From CAYWRO01 sp964460345 (lineage in GTDB: Bacteria; Planctomycetota; Phycisphaerae; Phycisphaerales; UBA1924): 51,517 nt of DNA. Shown here one piece after another: positions 16,873 to 25,716 of this stretch. The notes beneath the pieces are model-generated. The model made no database searches. It was not told the DNA's origin and saw only the letters and a list, made by a program, of their open reading frames with translations. The DNA lies in assembly GCA_964460345.1 (NCBI GenBank), contig CAYWRO010000021.1, positions 1-51,517 of the forward strand, read 5' to 3'. The stretch's first letter is position 1. Every line of letters begins with the position of its first letter. The translations under genes and the position numbers were made by a program.

Positions 16873-19800
16873 ATGGATCTGATCGGGTACATCGCAGCGG
16901 ACGAGTCGGTCTCGCAGATGGTTGAGGCGGTGGGCAAGGGTGCGCGCATCGTGGCGCGTGGATCGCAGGGGTCGTCCACATCCTTCGTCGCCGCGGCGGT
17001 GGCCCGGCGGACAAAGCGGCCGGTGGTGCTGGTCGTGGCGCATCTGGACGAGGCGGATGAGACGGTCGACGAGCTGACATCAGCCGGCGTGGAGGCCCTG
17101 CGACTGCCGGCCCTGGAGGCCCTGCCCGGCGAGAGCAGCGTGAGCGCTGAACTCCTGGCCGAACGGCTGCACATCGTGCGCCGGGTTCTGCGGATGGAGG
17201 AGGCAGACGACGGCATGGTTATCGTCTGCCCGATCCAGGCGCTCATGCAGGGCGTGCCACGGCCGGAACACCTCGATGAGATGTCGCTGGTGCTGGAGCG
17301 GGGCGCCAACGGCGGACGCGGGCCGGATTGGGTCATGCGGTGGCTGGATCGGGCGGGGTACAAGCGCGTGGACGCGGTGGAGGAGCCGGGAGAGTTCGCC
17401 GTCCGTGGCGGCATTCTGGACGTGTTCCTGCAAGCGGGCGGCGATGCGGCGACCGGCGGCGGGGCCGTCCGCCTGGACTTCTTCGGGGATGAACTCGACC
17501 GGATCAGCGAAATTGACCTGGAGACCATGGGGTCTGACCGCTCTGTGGAGCGTGTGGAGATCGTCAAGGCCGGGGATGCGGGACTGCCGAGCGAGGGGGC
17601 GGTGCAGTTCCTCGAGCTTGTCCCGCGGCGAGCGGTGGCGATGCTGCACGAGACGCTGGAGGTGACGGAGCAGGGGCGGGGATACTTTGAGCGACTGACG
17701 GAGAGTGCGGGCGTATTCGGGCCGCCGGCGGTGCTGAAGGTGCTGCACGGCCGGTTCAGCGGGTTTGTCGAGGTAAACCAGTTCTCGGCCGGACGCGTCG
17801 CGGCGGATGTCGCTGTTGACCTGCCCGTGCGCGCGCTGGAGTCGTTCAGCCGTGATGCGGGAGAGGCCGTGGCGGAGGTCGGCCGGATGGCCACCGGGGA
17901 CCACGAAGGCGGCGGCCGTGCCACGGTGGTCTTCTGCCAGAACGAAGGCGAGCGGCAGCGATTTGGAGAGTTGCTGCACGAGTTTGCACCGAACGCCTCG
18001 GACAGAGTCGAGTCCCGGGTCGGGTATGTGCATCGCGGGTTTGTGTGGGGTGATGCCGTCAACGGAGATGGAACGGAAGGCCGCGCCAAGCCTGCCGGCG
18101 CGCCACCCGTCGCGGTCATCCCCTATCACGAGATCCTGCATCGTTTCGAAACCCGGCGTCGATTGACGTCGGGTGTTCGCGCAGCACGCGCGATGGACAC
18201 GTTCCTGGAGTTTGAGCCGGGTGACTTCGTCGTCCACCGCGACCACGGCATCGCGCAGTTCATGGGCCTGCGCCTCATGCAGCCCCGGGCGGTGAAACGA
18301 GCCGAAAAGGTCGTGCTGCCGGGAGAGAAGCGAAAGGCGCGAAAGAAGAAGGAAGAGTCGCTCGAGGAAGAGTTTCTCACCTTGCAGTTCTCCGGCGGCG
18401 CTCTCCTGCACGTGCCGGCGACCAAGATCGACCAGGTCCAAAAGTACATCGGCGGCTTTCGGGGCAAGCCGACCTTGTCGGCCCTCGGCGGCACGCGCTG
18501 GAAGAAGCAGAAGGAGCAGGTCAGCGAATCGGTGCGCGACCTCGCCGGCGAACTGTTGCGCGTCCGGGCGGCCCGCGAGGCGATGCCCGGCGTGCGCTAT
18601 CCGGCCGACACGGCCTGGCAGCACGAGTTTGAGGCGGAGTTTCCCTACGAAGAGACAGACGACCAACTCGCCGCGCTGGCGGAGATCAAGAAAGACATGC
18701 AGCGTGAGCGGCCGATGGACCGCCTGCTCTGCGGCGACGTTGGCTACGGAAAAACGGAGGTGGCGATCCGGGCCGCGTTCAAGGCCGTCGAGTTCGGCAA
18801 ACAGGTGGCCGTGCTGGTTCCGACGACAGTCCTGGCCGAACAGCACGAGCGCACCTTCCGCTCACGCTTCGCAGACTACCCCTTCAAGGTGGCGTCCCTC
18901 TCCCGCTTCAAGACAACCCAGGAGATCAACAAGACACTGGAACTGCTTCGCAAGGGCCACGTGGACGTCATCATCGGAACGCACCGGCTGCTCTCCAAGG
19001 ACGTGAAGTTCGCGGACCTGGGACTGGTCATCGTCGACGAGGAACAGCGCTTCGGCGTGGAGCACAAGGAGCGGCTCCTGGCGCTGCGCATGACCGTGGA
19101 CGTGCTGACACTGAGCGCAACGCCGATCCCGCGAACCCTGCACATGAGCATGCTCGGGCTGCGGGACATCTCGTCGCTGGCCACCGCTCCGCTCGACCGG
19201 CGCGCGGTGGTGACGGAGGTCATCCCCTACAACGCCCGGCGCATCCAGCAGGCCATCCAGCGCGAGCTGGCGCGCGATGGCCAGGTCTTCTACGTGCACA
19301 ACCGCGTGCACAACATCACCAGCGTCGCCGACGACATCCAGCGGCTCGTCCCCGAGGCCCGCATCGTGATCGGACACGGCCAGATGCCGGACAAAGAGCT
19401 TGAACGCGTCATGCTCAGCTTCGTGCGGCGCGAGGCGGACATCCTCGTCTCCACCACCATCATCGAGAGCGGCATCGACGTCCCCACCGCCAACACCATG
19501 ATCATCGCCGACGCCGACCGCTTCGGCCTCGCCGACCTTCACCAGCTCCGCGGCCGCGTGGGCCGGTACAAGCACCGCGCGTACTGCTACATGCTGCTCC
19601 CTGAGAACCGCAACATCCAGGAGAAGGCCGTCAAGCGGCTGAAAGCGATCGAAGAGTTCTCCATGCTCGGCGCGGGCTTCAAAATTGCCATGCGCGACCT
19701 GGAGATCCGTGGCGCAGGCAACATTCTCGGACCTGAACAGAGCGGACACATCGCCGCCGTCGGCTACGAGATGTACTGCCAGCTCCTCGACCGCGCCGTC

Positions 19801-20328
19801 CGCGAAATGAAGGGGGAGCGGGTCGCCGCCGCGAGCGAGACGGTCGTGGAGGTCGGCGTCACCGGGCTGATTCCCAAGGGGTACATCCCCAGCGATTTGC
19901 GACGCATGGCCGCCTACCGGCGGATCGCCAGCGCGGCGACGCCGGCCGAACTGGACAAGGCGGAGCGCGACCTGGTGGACGCTTACGGCGATCCCCCCAG
20001 GCCCGTACGGCGGCTGCTCGACCTGGCCGAGGTGCGTGTGGCCTCGCGCGAACTCGGCGTCCGATCCATCGCCGTTCACGACCGGGATGTCGTCTTTCGA
20101 ACCGAAGACGCCGCCGCGGTCGCCGAGCGGCTCCAGGAAGCAACCGGCACGGTCCGTGTGCTCCAGCCGAAGGAGCCCGGGGCGCCTTGGGAGGTCTACT
20201 ACCGCCCGCCGCCCAACCACCTGGAGCCTGAGACGCTGCTGCGGATTCTCCGTCGGCGGCTGGCCAGCCCGGATGAATCAGCAGGCGGTGAGGCGCCCGC
20301 CGCCCGCGCCGAGACCACGGTCCGATAG
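16873..20328 (+). CDS. mfd: Transcription-repair coupling factor
   Basis: 1151 residues from ATG 16873, chosen because MDLIGYIAADESV begins the family-like sequence; an earlier ATG at 16813 is in frame. Order: degenerate UvrB-like module (LPALEALPGESSVSAELLAERL, GGILDVFLQAG), CarD-like RNA-polymerase interaction domain (DFVVHRDHGIAQFMGL), translocase with Walker A GDVGYGKTEVA, DEEQRFGVEHKE, SATPIPRTLHMSM, TTIIESGIDVPTANTMI, and the C-terminal domain (GYEMYCQLLDRAVREM). It removes stalled RNA polymerase and recruits UvrA. A charged insert rich in Lys, Arg and Glu (residues about 471-500) lies inside the RID after the FMGL motif, where most homologues have a short loop. Confidence 0.95.
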   Translation: MDLIGYIAADESVSQMVEAVGKGARIVARGSQGSSTSFVAAAVARRTKRPVVLVVAHLDEADETVDELTSAGVEALRLPALEALPGESSVSAELLAERLHIVRRVLRMEEADDGMVIVCPIQALMQGVPRPEHLDEMSLVLERGANGGRGPDWVMRWLDRAGYKRVDAVEEPGEFAVRGGILDVFLQAGGDAATGGGAVRLDFFGDELDRISEIDLETMGSDRSVERVEIVKAGDAGLPSEGAVQFLELVPRRAVAMLHETLEVTEQGRGYFERLTESAGVFGPPAVLKVLHGRFSGFVEVNQFSAGRVAADVAVDLPVRALESFSRDAGEAVAEVGRMATGDHEGGGRATVVFCQNEGERQRFGELLHEFAPNASDRVESRVGYVHRGFVWGDAVNGDGTEGRAKPAGAPPVAVIPYHEILHRFETRRRLTSGVRAARAMDTFLEFEPGDFVVHRDHGIAQFMGLRLMQPRAVKRAEKVVLPGEKRKARKKKEESLEEEFLTLQFSGGALLHVPATKIDQVQKYIGGFRGKPTLSALGGTRWKKQKEQVSESVRDLAGELLRVRAAREAMPGVRYPADTAWQHEFEAEFPYEETDDQLAALAEIKKDMQRERPMDRLLCGDVGYGKTEVAIRAAFKAVEFGKQVAVLVPTTVLAEQHERTFRSRFADYPFKVASLSRFKTTQEINKTLELLRKGHVDVIIGTHRLLSKDVKFADLGLVIVDEEQRFGVEHKERLLALRMTVDVLTLSATPIPRTLHMSMLGLRDISSLATAPLDRRAVVTEVIPYNARRIQQAIQRELARDGQVFYVHNRVHNITSVADDIQRLVPEARIVIGHGQMPDKELERVMLSFVRREADILVSTTIIESGIDVPTANTMIIADADRFGLADLHQLRGRVGRYKHRAYCYMLLPENRNIQEKAVKRLKAIEEFSMLGAGFKIAMRDLEIRGAGNILGPEQSGHIAAVGYEMYCQLLDRAVREMKGERVAAASETVVEVGVTGLIPKGYIPSDLRRMAAYRRIASAATPAELDKAERDLVDAYGDPPRPVRRLLDLAEVRVASRELGVRSIAVHDRDVVFRTEDAAAVAERLQEATGTVRVLQPKEPGAPWEVYYRPPPNHLEPETLLRILRRRLASPDESAGGEAPAARAETTVR

Positions 20329-20555
20329 CTCGTCCGCGGCCGCGGGGCGACGTGAGCCCACGTGGCGCAGGCGTGCTCATCGTTGCCGCTTGCCCTTCCT
20401 GTTGCGTTCGGGTGGTTGCTGTCGCCGCCGGTCGTGCAGGCGCGGGCCAATGACGACGATGAAGTCAACGGCTGCCCCCCGGGACGGGGGTGGTTGTTGG
20501 TGAAGTGGGACGACGCCTCCGGCGAGGCCGCTCGTCCGGAAAGCTGTGGGAGCCG

Positions 20556-22580
20556 ATGCTGGGTCTTCGGGAACAGCTTGTTGGCTATTCGGTGGGCTTT
20601 GCCGTGGCCGTCGGCGCGGTCGCGGTGGCCCACTCGGCGGTATTGCGGCGGGATGCCGCGGTGGCCGCGCTGCGCGATCGTGGCCGGCTGAGCCTCTCGC
20701 TCCTCAGCGAGCGCCTGGAGAGCGCCATCCCGAAGGGGACGGCGCACCTGACGATGGCGCTGGCCCGGGCGCGGATGGATCCGGACGTGTCGGAGGTCTT
20801 CCTGCTCGATCCAACCGGAGCCGTCGTGAGCGATGGGACGGCGACCGACGGTGATGATGCCGCCCCCCTCCCCGAGTACGCCACGGTCATCGAAACGGCG
20901 CTGGCCGACGACGGCCCTGTCATGGCCGAGTCGCCCGGCCGGCTGCTGCTGGCCGAGCCGTTGCGGGACGGCAGCGGACAACTCCTGGGCCTTGCCTACA
21001 TCGAGATGACCGGCAAGAACATCGGCGAGCAATTGGGCGCTGAGCTGCGCGGCCAGGCGACCCTGGTACTGGTCGTCACCGGTGCGGGGCTGGTGCTCGG
21101 CATCATGGTGATGGGCGACGTAACGCACGCCATCCGGCGGGTTCGTGAAGCAGTTGAGGCGATGGCGCGCGGCCGCATGGAAACGCGCGTCCCCGTCTCA
21201 GGTCCGCCTGACCTGGAGATGATCGCAGCCCAGCTCAACGCCATCGCCGAACGAACGAGCGCGGCGACCAGCTACAAGACGTTCGTCAACAACATGCTCC
21301 AGAGCATGGCCGACTGCCTGATCGTCGTCGACATCGACGCCACGATCCGTGCCGTCAACCAGGCCACCCTGGACCTGCTCGGGTACACGGAAGAGCAGCT
21401 TCTCGGCCAGCCGGTGTCGCTGGTGTGCATCGAGAACGGGTACGAACTCTCCATGACGCGCATGCAGCAGTTGCTCGGCTCCCGATCGCGCAAGGACCAT
21501 GAAGTTTCCTTCCGTTGCTCCAGCGGCACGATGGTCCCGATCAGCCTCTCCGGCTCTCCCATCCGGGACAACGAGGACCGCCTGGTCGGGTACGTGTGCC
21601 TGGGCACGGACATCACCGAGCGCAAGAACGCGGAGATGGAGCGCTACTCCCTCAACAAGCAGCTCGTCGAGGCCTCGCGCCAGGCAGGCATGGCGGAGGT
21701 CGCCACCGGCGTTCTCCACAATGTGGGCAACGTCCTCAACAGTGTCACAGTCTCGGCCACCCTCGCCACCGACCTGCTCAAGCGCAGCCGGCTCGATCGC
21801 CTCGACAAGGCAGTCGCGCTCCTGAAGGAGCACGAAGCCAACCTGGGCGAGTTCCTGACCTCCGACGACAAGGGCAGGCTGCTCCCCGGCTACCTCGCGC
21901 AACTCGGCACGCACCTGGCGGCCGAACAGGAGAAGGTGATCGACGAACTGACCGCGCTGACGAAAAACATCGGCCACATCAAAGAAATCATCAGCATGCA
22001 GCAGTCGTTCTCGAAGAAATCCGGCGTGATCGAGGCCGCGGTCGCGTCGGAACTGCTCGAGGACGCCATCCAGATGAACGCCGAGGCGTTGACGAAGCAC
22101 CAGGTCCGCGTCGTGCGCAGCTACGCCGAGGTGGGCGGCATCAAGACCGACAAGCACAAGGTGCTGCAGATCCTGGTCAACCTGATCAGCAATGCCTGCG
22201 ACGCCATGGTGGAGGCCCGCCGCGACGACAAGGTGCTGCGCATCCGACTCCTGCGCGAGGAGCAGCAGGACTGGCTGCGCATCGAGGTGTGCGACAACGG
22301 CATCGGCATCTCGCAGAAGCATCAGACCAAGGTCTTCACCCACGGCTTCACCACCAAGAAAACCGGGCACGGCTTCGGCCTGCACTCGGCGGCGCTTGCG
22401 GCCAAGGAACTCGGCGGATCCCTGACCGTCAGCAGCGAGGGAGAAGGCAAAGGGGCGACGTTCGGGCTTCGCCTGCCGCTGGAGCCGCGGCGGGAACCCG
22501 ATCCGTCGCACGGGGCGGAAGCGCCCCCGATCGAGGACAAGTCGGATGAAACGGCGGAGGCCGAGGAGGTCGCGGTTTGA
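20556..22580 (+). CDS. Membrane PAS histidine kinase with HNVGN-type H box
   Basis: 674 residues from ATG 20556. Two membrane helices (VGYSVGFAVAVGAVAVAHSA and ATLVLVVTGAGLVLGIMVM) enclose a periplasmic sensor region of about 150 residues. Then come HAMP-like sequence, a PAS domain (ADCLIVVDIDATIRAVNQA ... DITERKNAEMER) and a kinase core. The phospho-acceptor is in GVLHNVGNVLNSV (His388), a variant H box not followed by the usual E/D-x2-T/N-P. The ATPase has an N box (LVNLISNACDAM), G1 DNGIGI and G2 GHGFGLHSA. It overlaps the next gene by 4 bases, so the receiver-GGDEF-EAL protein is its likely partner. The stimulus is unknown. The frame opens at 20490, but ATG 20556 is followed directly by the first helix. 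Confidence 0.88.
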   Translation: MLGLREQLVGYSVGFAVAVGAVAVAHSAVLRRDAAVAALRDRGRLSLSLLSERLESAIPKGTAHLTMALARARMDPDVSEVFLLDPTGAVVSDGTATDGDDAAPLPEYATVIETALADDGPVMAESPGRLLLAEPLRDGSGQLLGLAYIEMTGKNIGEQLGAELRGQATLVLVVTGAGLVLGIMVMGDVTHAIRRVREAVEAMARGRMETRVPVSGPPDLEMIAAQLNAIAERTSAATSYKTFVNNMLQSMADCLIVVDIDATIRAVNQATLDLLGYTEEQLLGQPVSLVCIENGYELSMTRMQQLLGSRSRKDHEVSFRCSSGTMVPISLSGSPIRDNEDRLVGYVCLGTDITERKNAEMERYSLNKQLVEASRQAGMAEVATGVLHNVGNVLNSVTVSATLATDLLKRSRLDRLDKAVALLKEHEANLGEFLTSDDKGRLLPGYLAQLGTHLAAEQEKVIDELTALTKNIGHIKEIISMQQSFSKKSGVIEAAVASELLEDAIQMNAEALTKHQVRVVRSYAEVGGIKTDKHKVLQILVNLISNACDAMVEARRDDKVLRIRLLREEQQDWLRIEVCDNGIGISQKHQTKVFTHGFTTKKTGHGFGLHSAALAAKELGGSLTVSSEGEGKGATFGLRLPLEPRREPDPSHGAEAPPIEDKSDETAEAEEVAV

Positions 22581-24514
22581 GCGAGCAGAAGGACACCCGG
22601 GCGCGCCTCCTGATCGTGGACGACAACGAGGCGATTCACCAGGACTTTCGCAAGATCCTGGACGTCGCCGACTCCGAGGAGCTGGACGCCGCGGAAGCGG
22701 CCCTCTTCGGCTCGCCCGTGGCTGAGGGGCCGGCGGCGCAATACCGCCTCGACTCGGCCCTGCAGGGAGAGCAGGCCGTGACCCTGGTGAAGGACGCCGC
22801 CGCCAGCGGCGACCCGTACGCGGTGGCGTTCGTGGACATGCGGATGCCGCCCGGAATGGACGGCGTGGACACGATCCTGCAGATCTGGGAGCACGATCCG
22901 GAAGTGCAGGTGGTCATCTGCACCGCCTTCAGCGACTATTCGTGGGACGAAATCGTGCGGCGCCTGCGGCACAGCGACCGCTGGCTCCTATTGAAGAAGC
23001 CCTTTGACAACGCGGAAGTGTCGCAGCTCGCCTGTGCCTTGACGGCCAAATGGCGGCTCACGCGCCGCGCGCGAGCGCAACTCGACGATCTGGAGCGGAT
23101 GGTCGAAGAACGCACGATTGAGCTGCGCAAGGAGATTTCCGAGCGCAAGAAGGCCGAAGACCGCTTCAAGCACGCCGCGTACCACGACCCGCTCACCGGA
23201 TTGCCCAACCGGGCGCTCTTCATGGACCTGCTGGCCCGCGCCATCGAACGCTTCAAGCGCGACCCGGCCCGACGTTTCGCCGTGCTCTTTCTCGACGTCG
23301 ACAACTTCAAGCTGATCAACGATTCACTCGGGCACGACCTCGGCGATGCACTGCTGGTCAATATCGCCGAGCGGCTGCGGTCGACCCTGCGCGCAGCCGA
23401 TTCCGTCGGACGCATCGAGAACACCACAGCACGGCTCGGGGGCGATGAGTTCGTCGTGCTGCTCGACGGGCTGAATGGCCCGTCGGATTGCATCACCGTC
23501 GCCGAGCGGATCCTGGCGGCCTTCAGCGAGTCTTTCCAACTCGGCGGCCACAGCGTCACCGTCAGCACGAGCGTGGGCGTTGCCTTCGGCAACCCGACCT
23601 ACGTGCGTCCCGAAGAGATGCTGCGCGACGCCGACATCGCGATGTACCGGGCCAAAAGCCTGGGCAAGGCGCGCCACGCGCTCTTCGACGAAACGCTGCA
23701 CGCCGAGGCCATGTCGCGGCTGCGCATGGAAACCGATCTCCGCCGCGCCGTGGAGGAGCGGCAGTTCCGCGTCGTCTTCGAGCCGATCGTCGGCCTCTCC
23801 TCCGGCGAGTTGATCGGCTTTGAAACGCTCGTGCGGTGGGAACACCCGGAGGAGGGGCTGATCCAGCCGGCGCGCTTCATCGGCATCGCCGAGGAGACGG
23901 GCCTCATCGTGCCGATCGGCTACTGGGTGCTTGAGGAGGCCTGTTCAAAGATGGCCTCGTGGATGAAGCAGCACAAGTCCGCCCGTGATCTCACGATCAG
24001 CGTAAACCTCTCCAAGCGCCAGCTTGCCGAAACGGACCTGCTCGAGCGGCTCGACGACATCCTGGCCCGCACAGGCCTGCCCGGCAACAGCCTGAACCTC
24101 GAAATCACCGAGAGCGCCGTCGTCGACAACTTCGAAGCACTGACCGACATGCTCCGGCAGATCAAGAAACGCGGCGTGTCGCTGCACATGGATGACTTCG
24201 GCACCGGACTCAGCTCGCTCTCCTGCCTGCACCAGCTCCCCATCGACGTCCTCAAAATCGACCGGTCGTTCGTCATCAACATGCGCAACCGGCGCGAGTA
24301 CGCAGCGGTCGTGCACGCGGTGCTGACCCTCGCGGGGCACTTCAACATGAAGGTCATCGCCGAAGGCGTCGAGACGCCGGAGCAGCTCGCACAGCTCCAC
24401 GCGCTCAACTGCGACTTCATCCAGGGCTTCCACCTGTCGCGCTCCCTCGGGCCGGATGAAGCCGCCCGGATGGTCGCCGGCGAAAAGCCCTGGACGCAGC
24501 GTGGAGCAGCCTGA
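22577..24514 (+). CDS. Response regulator with GGDEF and EAL domains
   Basis: 645 residues. The start is TTG 22577, placed 8 bases after a strong GAGGAGGT and overlapping the kinase stop as TTGA. The receiver (LLIVDDNEAIHQDF; Asp87 in VDMRMPPGMDG; Lys in LLKKPFD) is followed by a coiled coil. The diguanylate cyclase domain has an intact GGDEF (LGGDEFVVLL, about 288-292). The EAL domain reads F-E416-T-L-VRW in place of EAL but keeps VNLSKRQL, LEITESAV, MDDFGTG, LKIDRSFV and AEGVETPEQL, so phosphodiesterase activity is plausible. It would make or break c-di-GMP in response to the upstream kinase. Which activity dominates cannot be told. Confidence 0.92.
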   Translation: MSEQKDTRARLLIVDDNEAIHQDFRKILDVADSEELDAAEAALFGSPVAEGPAAQYRLDSALQGEQAVTLVKDAAASGDPYAVAFVDMRMPPGMDGVDTILQIWEHDPEVQVVICTAFSDYSWDEIVRRLRHSDRWLLLKKPFDNAEVSQLACALTAKWRLTRRARAQLDDLERMVEERTIELRKEISERKKAEDRFKHAAYHDPLTGLPNRALFMDLLARAIERFKRDPARRFAVLFLDVDNFKLINDSLGHDLGDALLVNIAERLRSTLRAADSVGRIENTTARLGGDEFVVLLDGLNGPSDCITVAERILAAFSESFQLGGHSVTVSTSVGVAFGNPTYVRPEEMLRDADIAMYRAKSLGKARHALFDETLHAEAMSRLRMETDLRRAVEERQFRVVFEPIVGLSSGELIGFETLVRWEHPEEGLIQPARFIGIAEETGLIVPIGYWVLEEACSKMASWMKQHKSARDLTISVNLSKRQLAETDLLERLDDILARTGLPGNSLNLEITESAVVDNFEALTDMLRQIKKRGVSLHMDDFGTGLSSLSCLHQLPIDVLKIDRSFVINMRNRREYAAVVHAVLTLAGHFNMKVIAEGVETPEQLAQLHALNCDFIQGFHLSRSLGPDEAARMVAGEKPWTQRGAA

Positions 24515-24571
24515 GCCCCTCTACCGGGTTCTCTCATCCAAATCGCACCGCGCGGGGCCGCCCCCGCTCGC

Positions 24572-25570
24572 TCACCGCGCCGACACGACCGGCGCAGCCG
24601 GAGCAGCCGCCTTCGCCGCTGCACGCGCCGTGCGCCGCTGCGCGACAAGCATCAAGACCGCGCCGGCCACTGCCAGCGAACCGGCCCCCCACTGCGGCAC
24701 CGTCAGCACCTCATGAAACATGAAGTACGAACCGATCGCCACTCCGAACGGCTGAAGCTGAATCACCCCCGAAGCCACCGCCACGCCCAGCCTCGCCAGG
24801 GCGATGTAGTAAAACACATGCCCCAGGGCGATCCCCACCAGGGCGGACGCCAGCAGCAAGGCAAACTCCCGACCCGACAGAACCGCCGGATCAATCGCCG
24901 TCAGCCCCGCCCGCTCGCCAAGCACGAGCATCAGCGCGATCATCACGCCGGCGGTGTACAGGCTGATGACCGCAAAGGCCGTGATGGGATGGCAGCCGTG
25001 CATGCAGCGGCGCACCGACAGCGCATACGCCGCAAAGAGCAGCCCTGAGGCGATCGCCAACGTAACCCCCAGCGCATGCCCGCCGCGGAAAGGCTCCGGC
25101 CCGAGGGCCACCGTCCCGATCGTGCCGGCGATCACAAGCACCGTGCCCCCCAGAAAGCCGCCGGACCGGATCACGCTCCGCTCAGAGGGAAAGAGCAGAA
25201 AGGCCCCGACCGTCACGAACAGAATCTGAGTCCGCAAGCCAAAGGTAAGCAGGCCGGGGTCGATCTGGTAATGCGCGACCGTGAAGCAGACCTGGCCCGC
25301 GGCGTTGATCAGCCCCGGCAGCAGGGCACGCCGCCAGATGCCGGCCGGAAGGCGGCGACGAAAAGCGAGCACAACCGGCACAGGCGCCCACACCAGCGCG
25401 GCGAAACCGTACCGCCACCCGTTGCTCGTCCACGGATCAATCGCCTCCGCGAAGTACCGGATGAACAGCGGGACCACCGACCACCCCAGCAGCGTCAGCA
25501 GCACGGTCACGACGCCCATGACGTCCAGCCCGAGGCGAGAATGGCTAGCGGTATGGGCGCGGCTGGGCAT
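24572..25570 (-). CDS. EamA/DMT-family membrane transporter
   Basis: About 332 residues with ten predicted membrane helices in two EamA repeats: VVTVLLTLLGWSVVPLFIRY opens the first, and HALGVTLAIASGLLFAAYAL the second. The segment VASGVIQLQPFGVAIGSYFM near the end is typical of the family. It should export or exchange a small metabolite; the substrate cannot be predicted. ATG 25570 is used because AGGGAAG stands just before it; GTG 25582 would add four residues. The Ala-rich tail (AARAAAKAAAPAAP) is unusual but harmless. It converges on the GGDEF-EAL gene and is not part of that operon. Confidence 0.85.
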   Translation of the reverse strand: MPSRAHTASHSRLGLDVMGVVTVLLTLLGWSVVPLFIRYFAEAIDPWTSNGWRYGFAALVWAPVPVVLAFRRRLPAGIWRRALLPGLINAAGQVCFTVAHYQIDPGLLTFGLRTQILFVTVGAFLLFPSERSVIRSGGFLGGTVLVIAGTIGTVALGPEPFRGGHALGVTLAIASGLLFAAYALSVRRCMHGCHPITAFAVISLYTAGVMIALMLVLGERAGLTAIDPAVLSGREFALLLASALVGIALGHVFYYIALARLGVAVASGVIQLQPFGVAIGSYFMFHEVLTVPQWGAGSLAVAGAVLMLVAQRRTARAAAKAAAPAAPVVSAR

Positions 25571-25716
25571 GCTTCCCTGCACTCAAACACTCGCCGGAAC
25601 CGGACAGATCCAATGGCCCCGGACGCCGCCGCGGCGGAACGCTCCCCCAGCCCGTCTGGCCCCCCCAGCCCGTCTGGAGGTACCATCCTCCCGCTTCTCA
25701 CCGGGAGGTTACTCAG

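Noticed and set aside
16680..18119. 480-codon upstream extension of lpxB
   Set aside because: The extension is Ser/Arg/Thr-rich antisense of mfd. The family N-terminus begins at ATG 16679.
17080..18846. 588-codon minus-strand frame, and a 452-codon one at 18862-20220
   Set aside because: Both lie opposite mfd, which has complete family motifs; the antisense translations have none.
20362..20691. Frame with a signal-peptide-like start before the histidine kinase
   Set aside because: The hydrophobic start soon becomes Arg/Trp-rich and overlaps the kinase gene in another frame.
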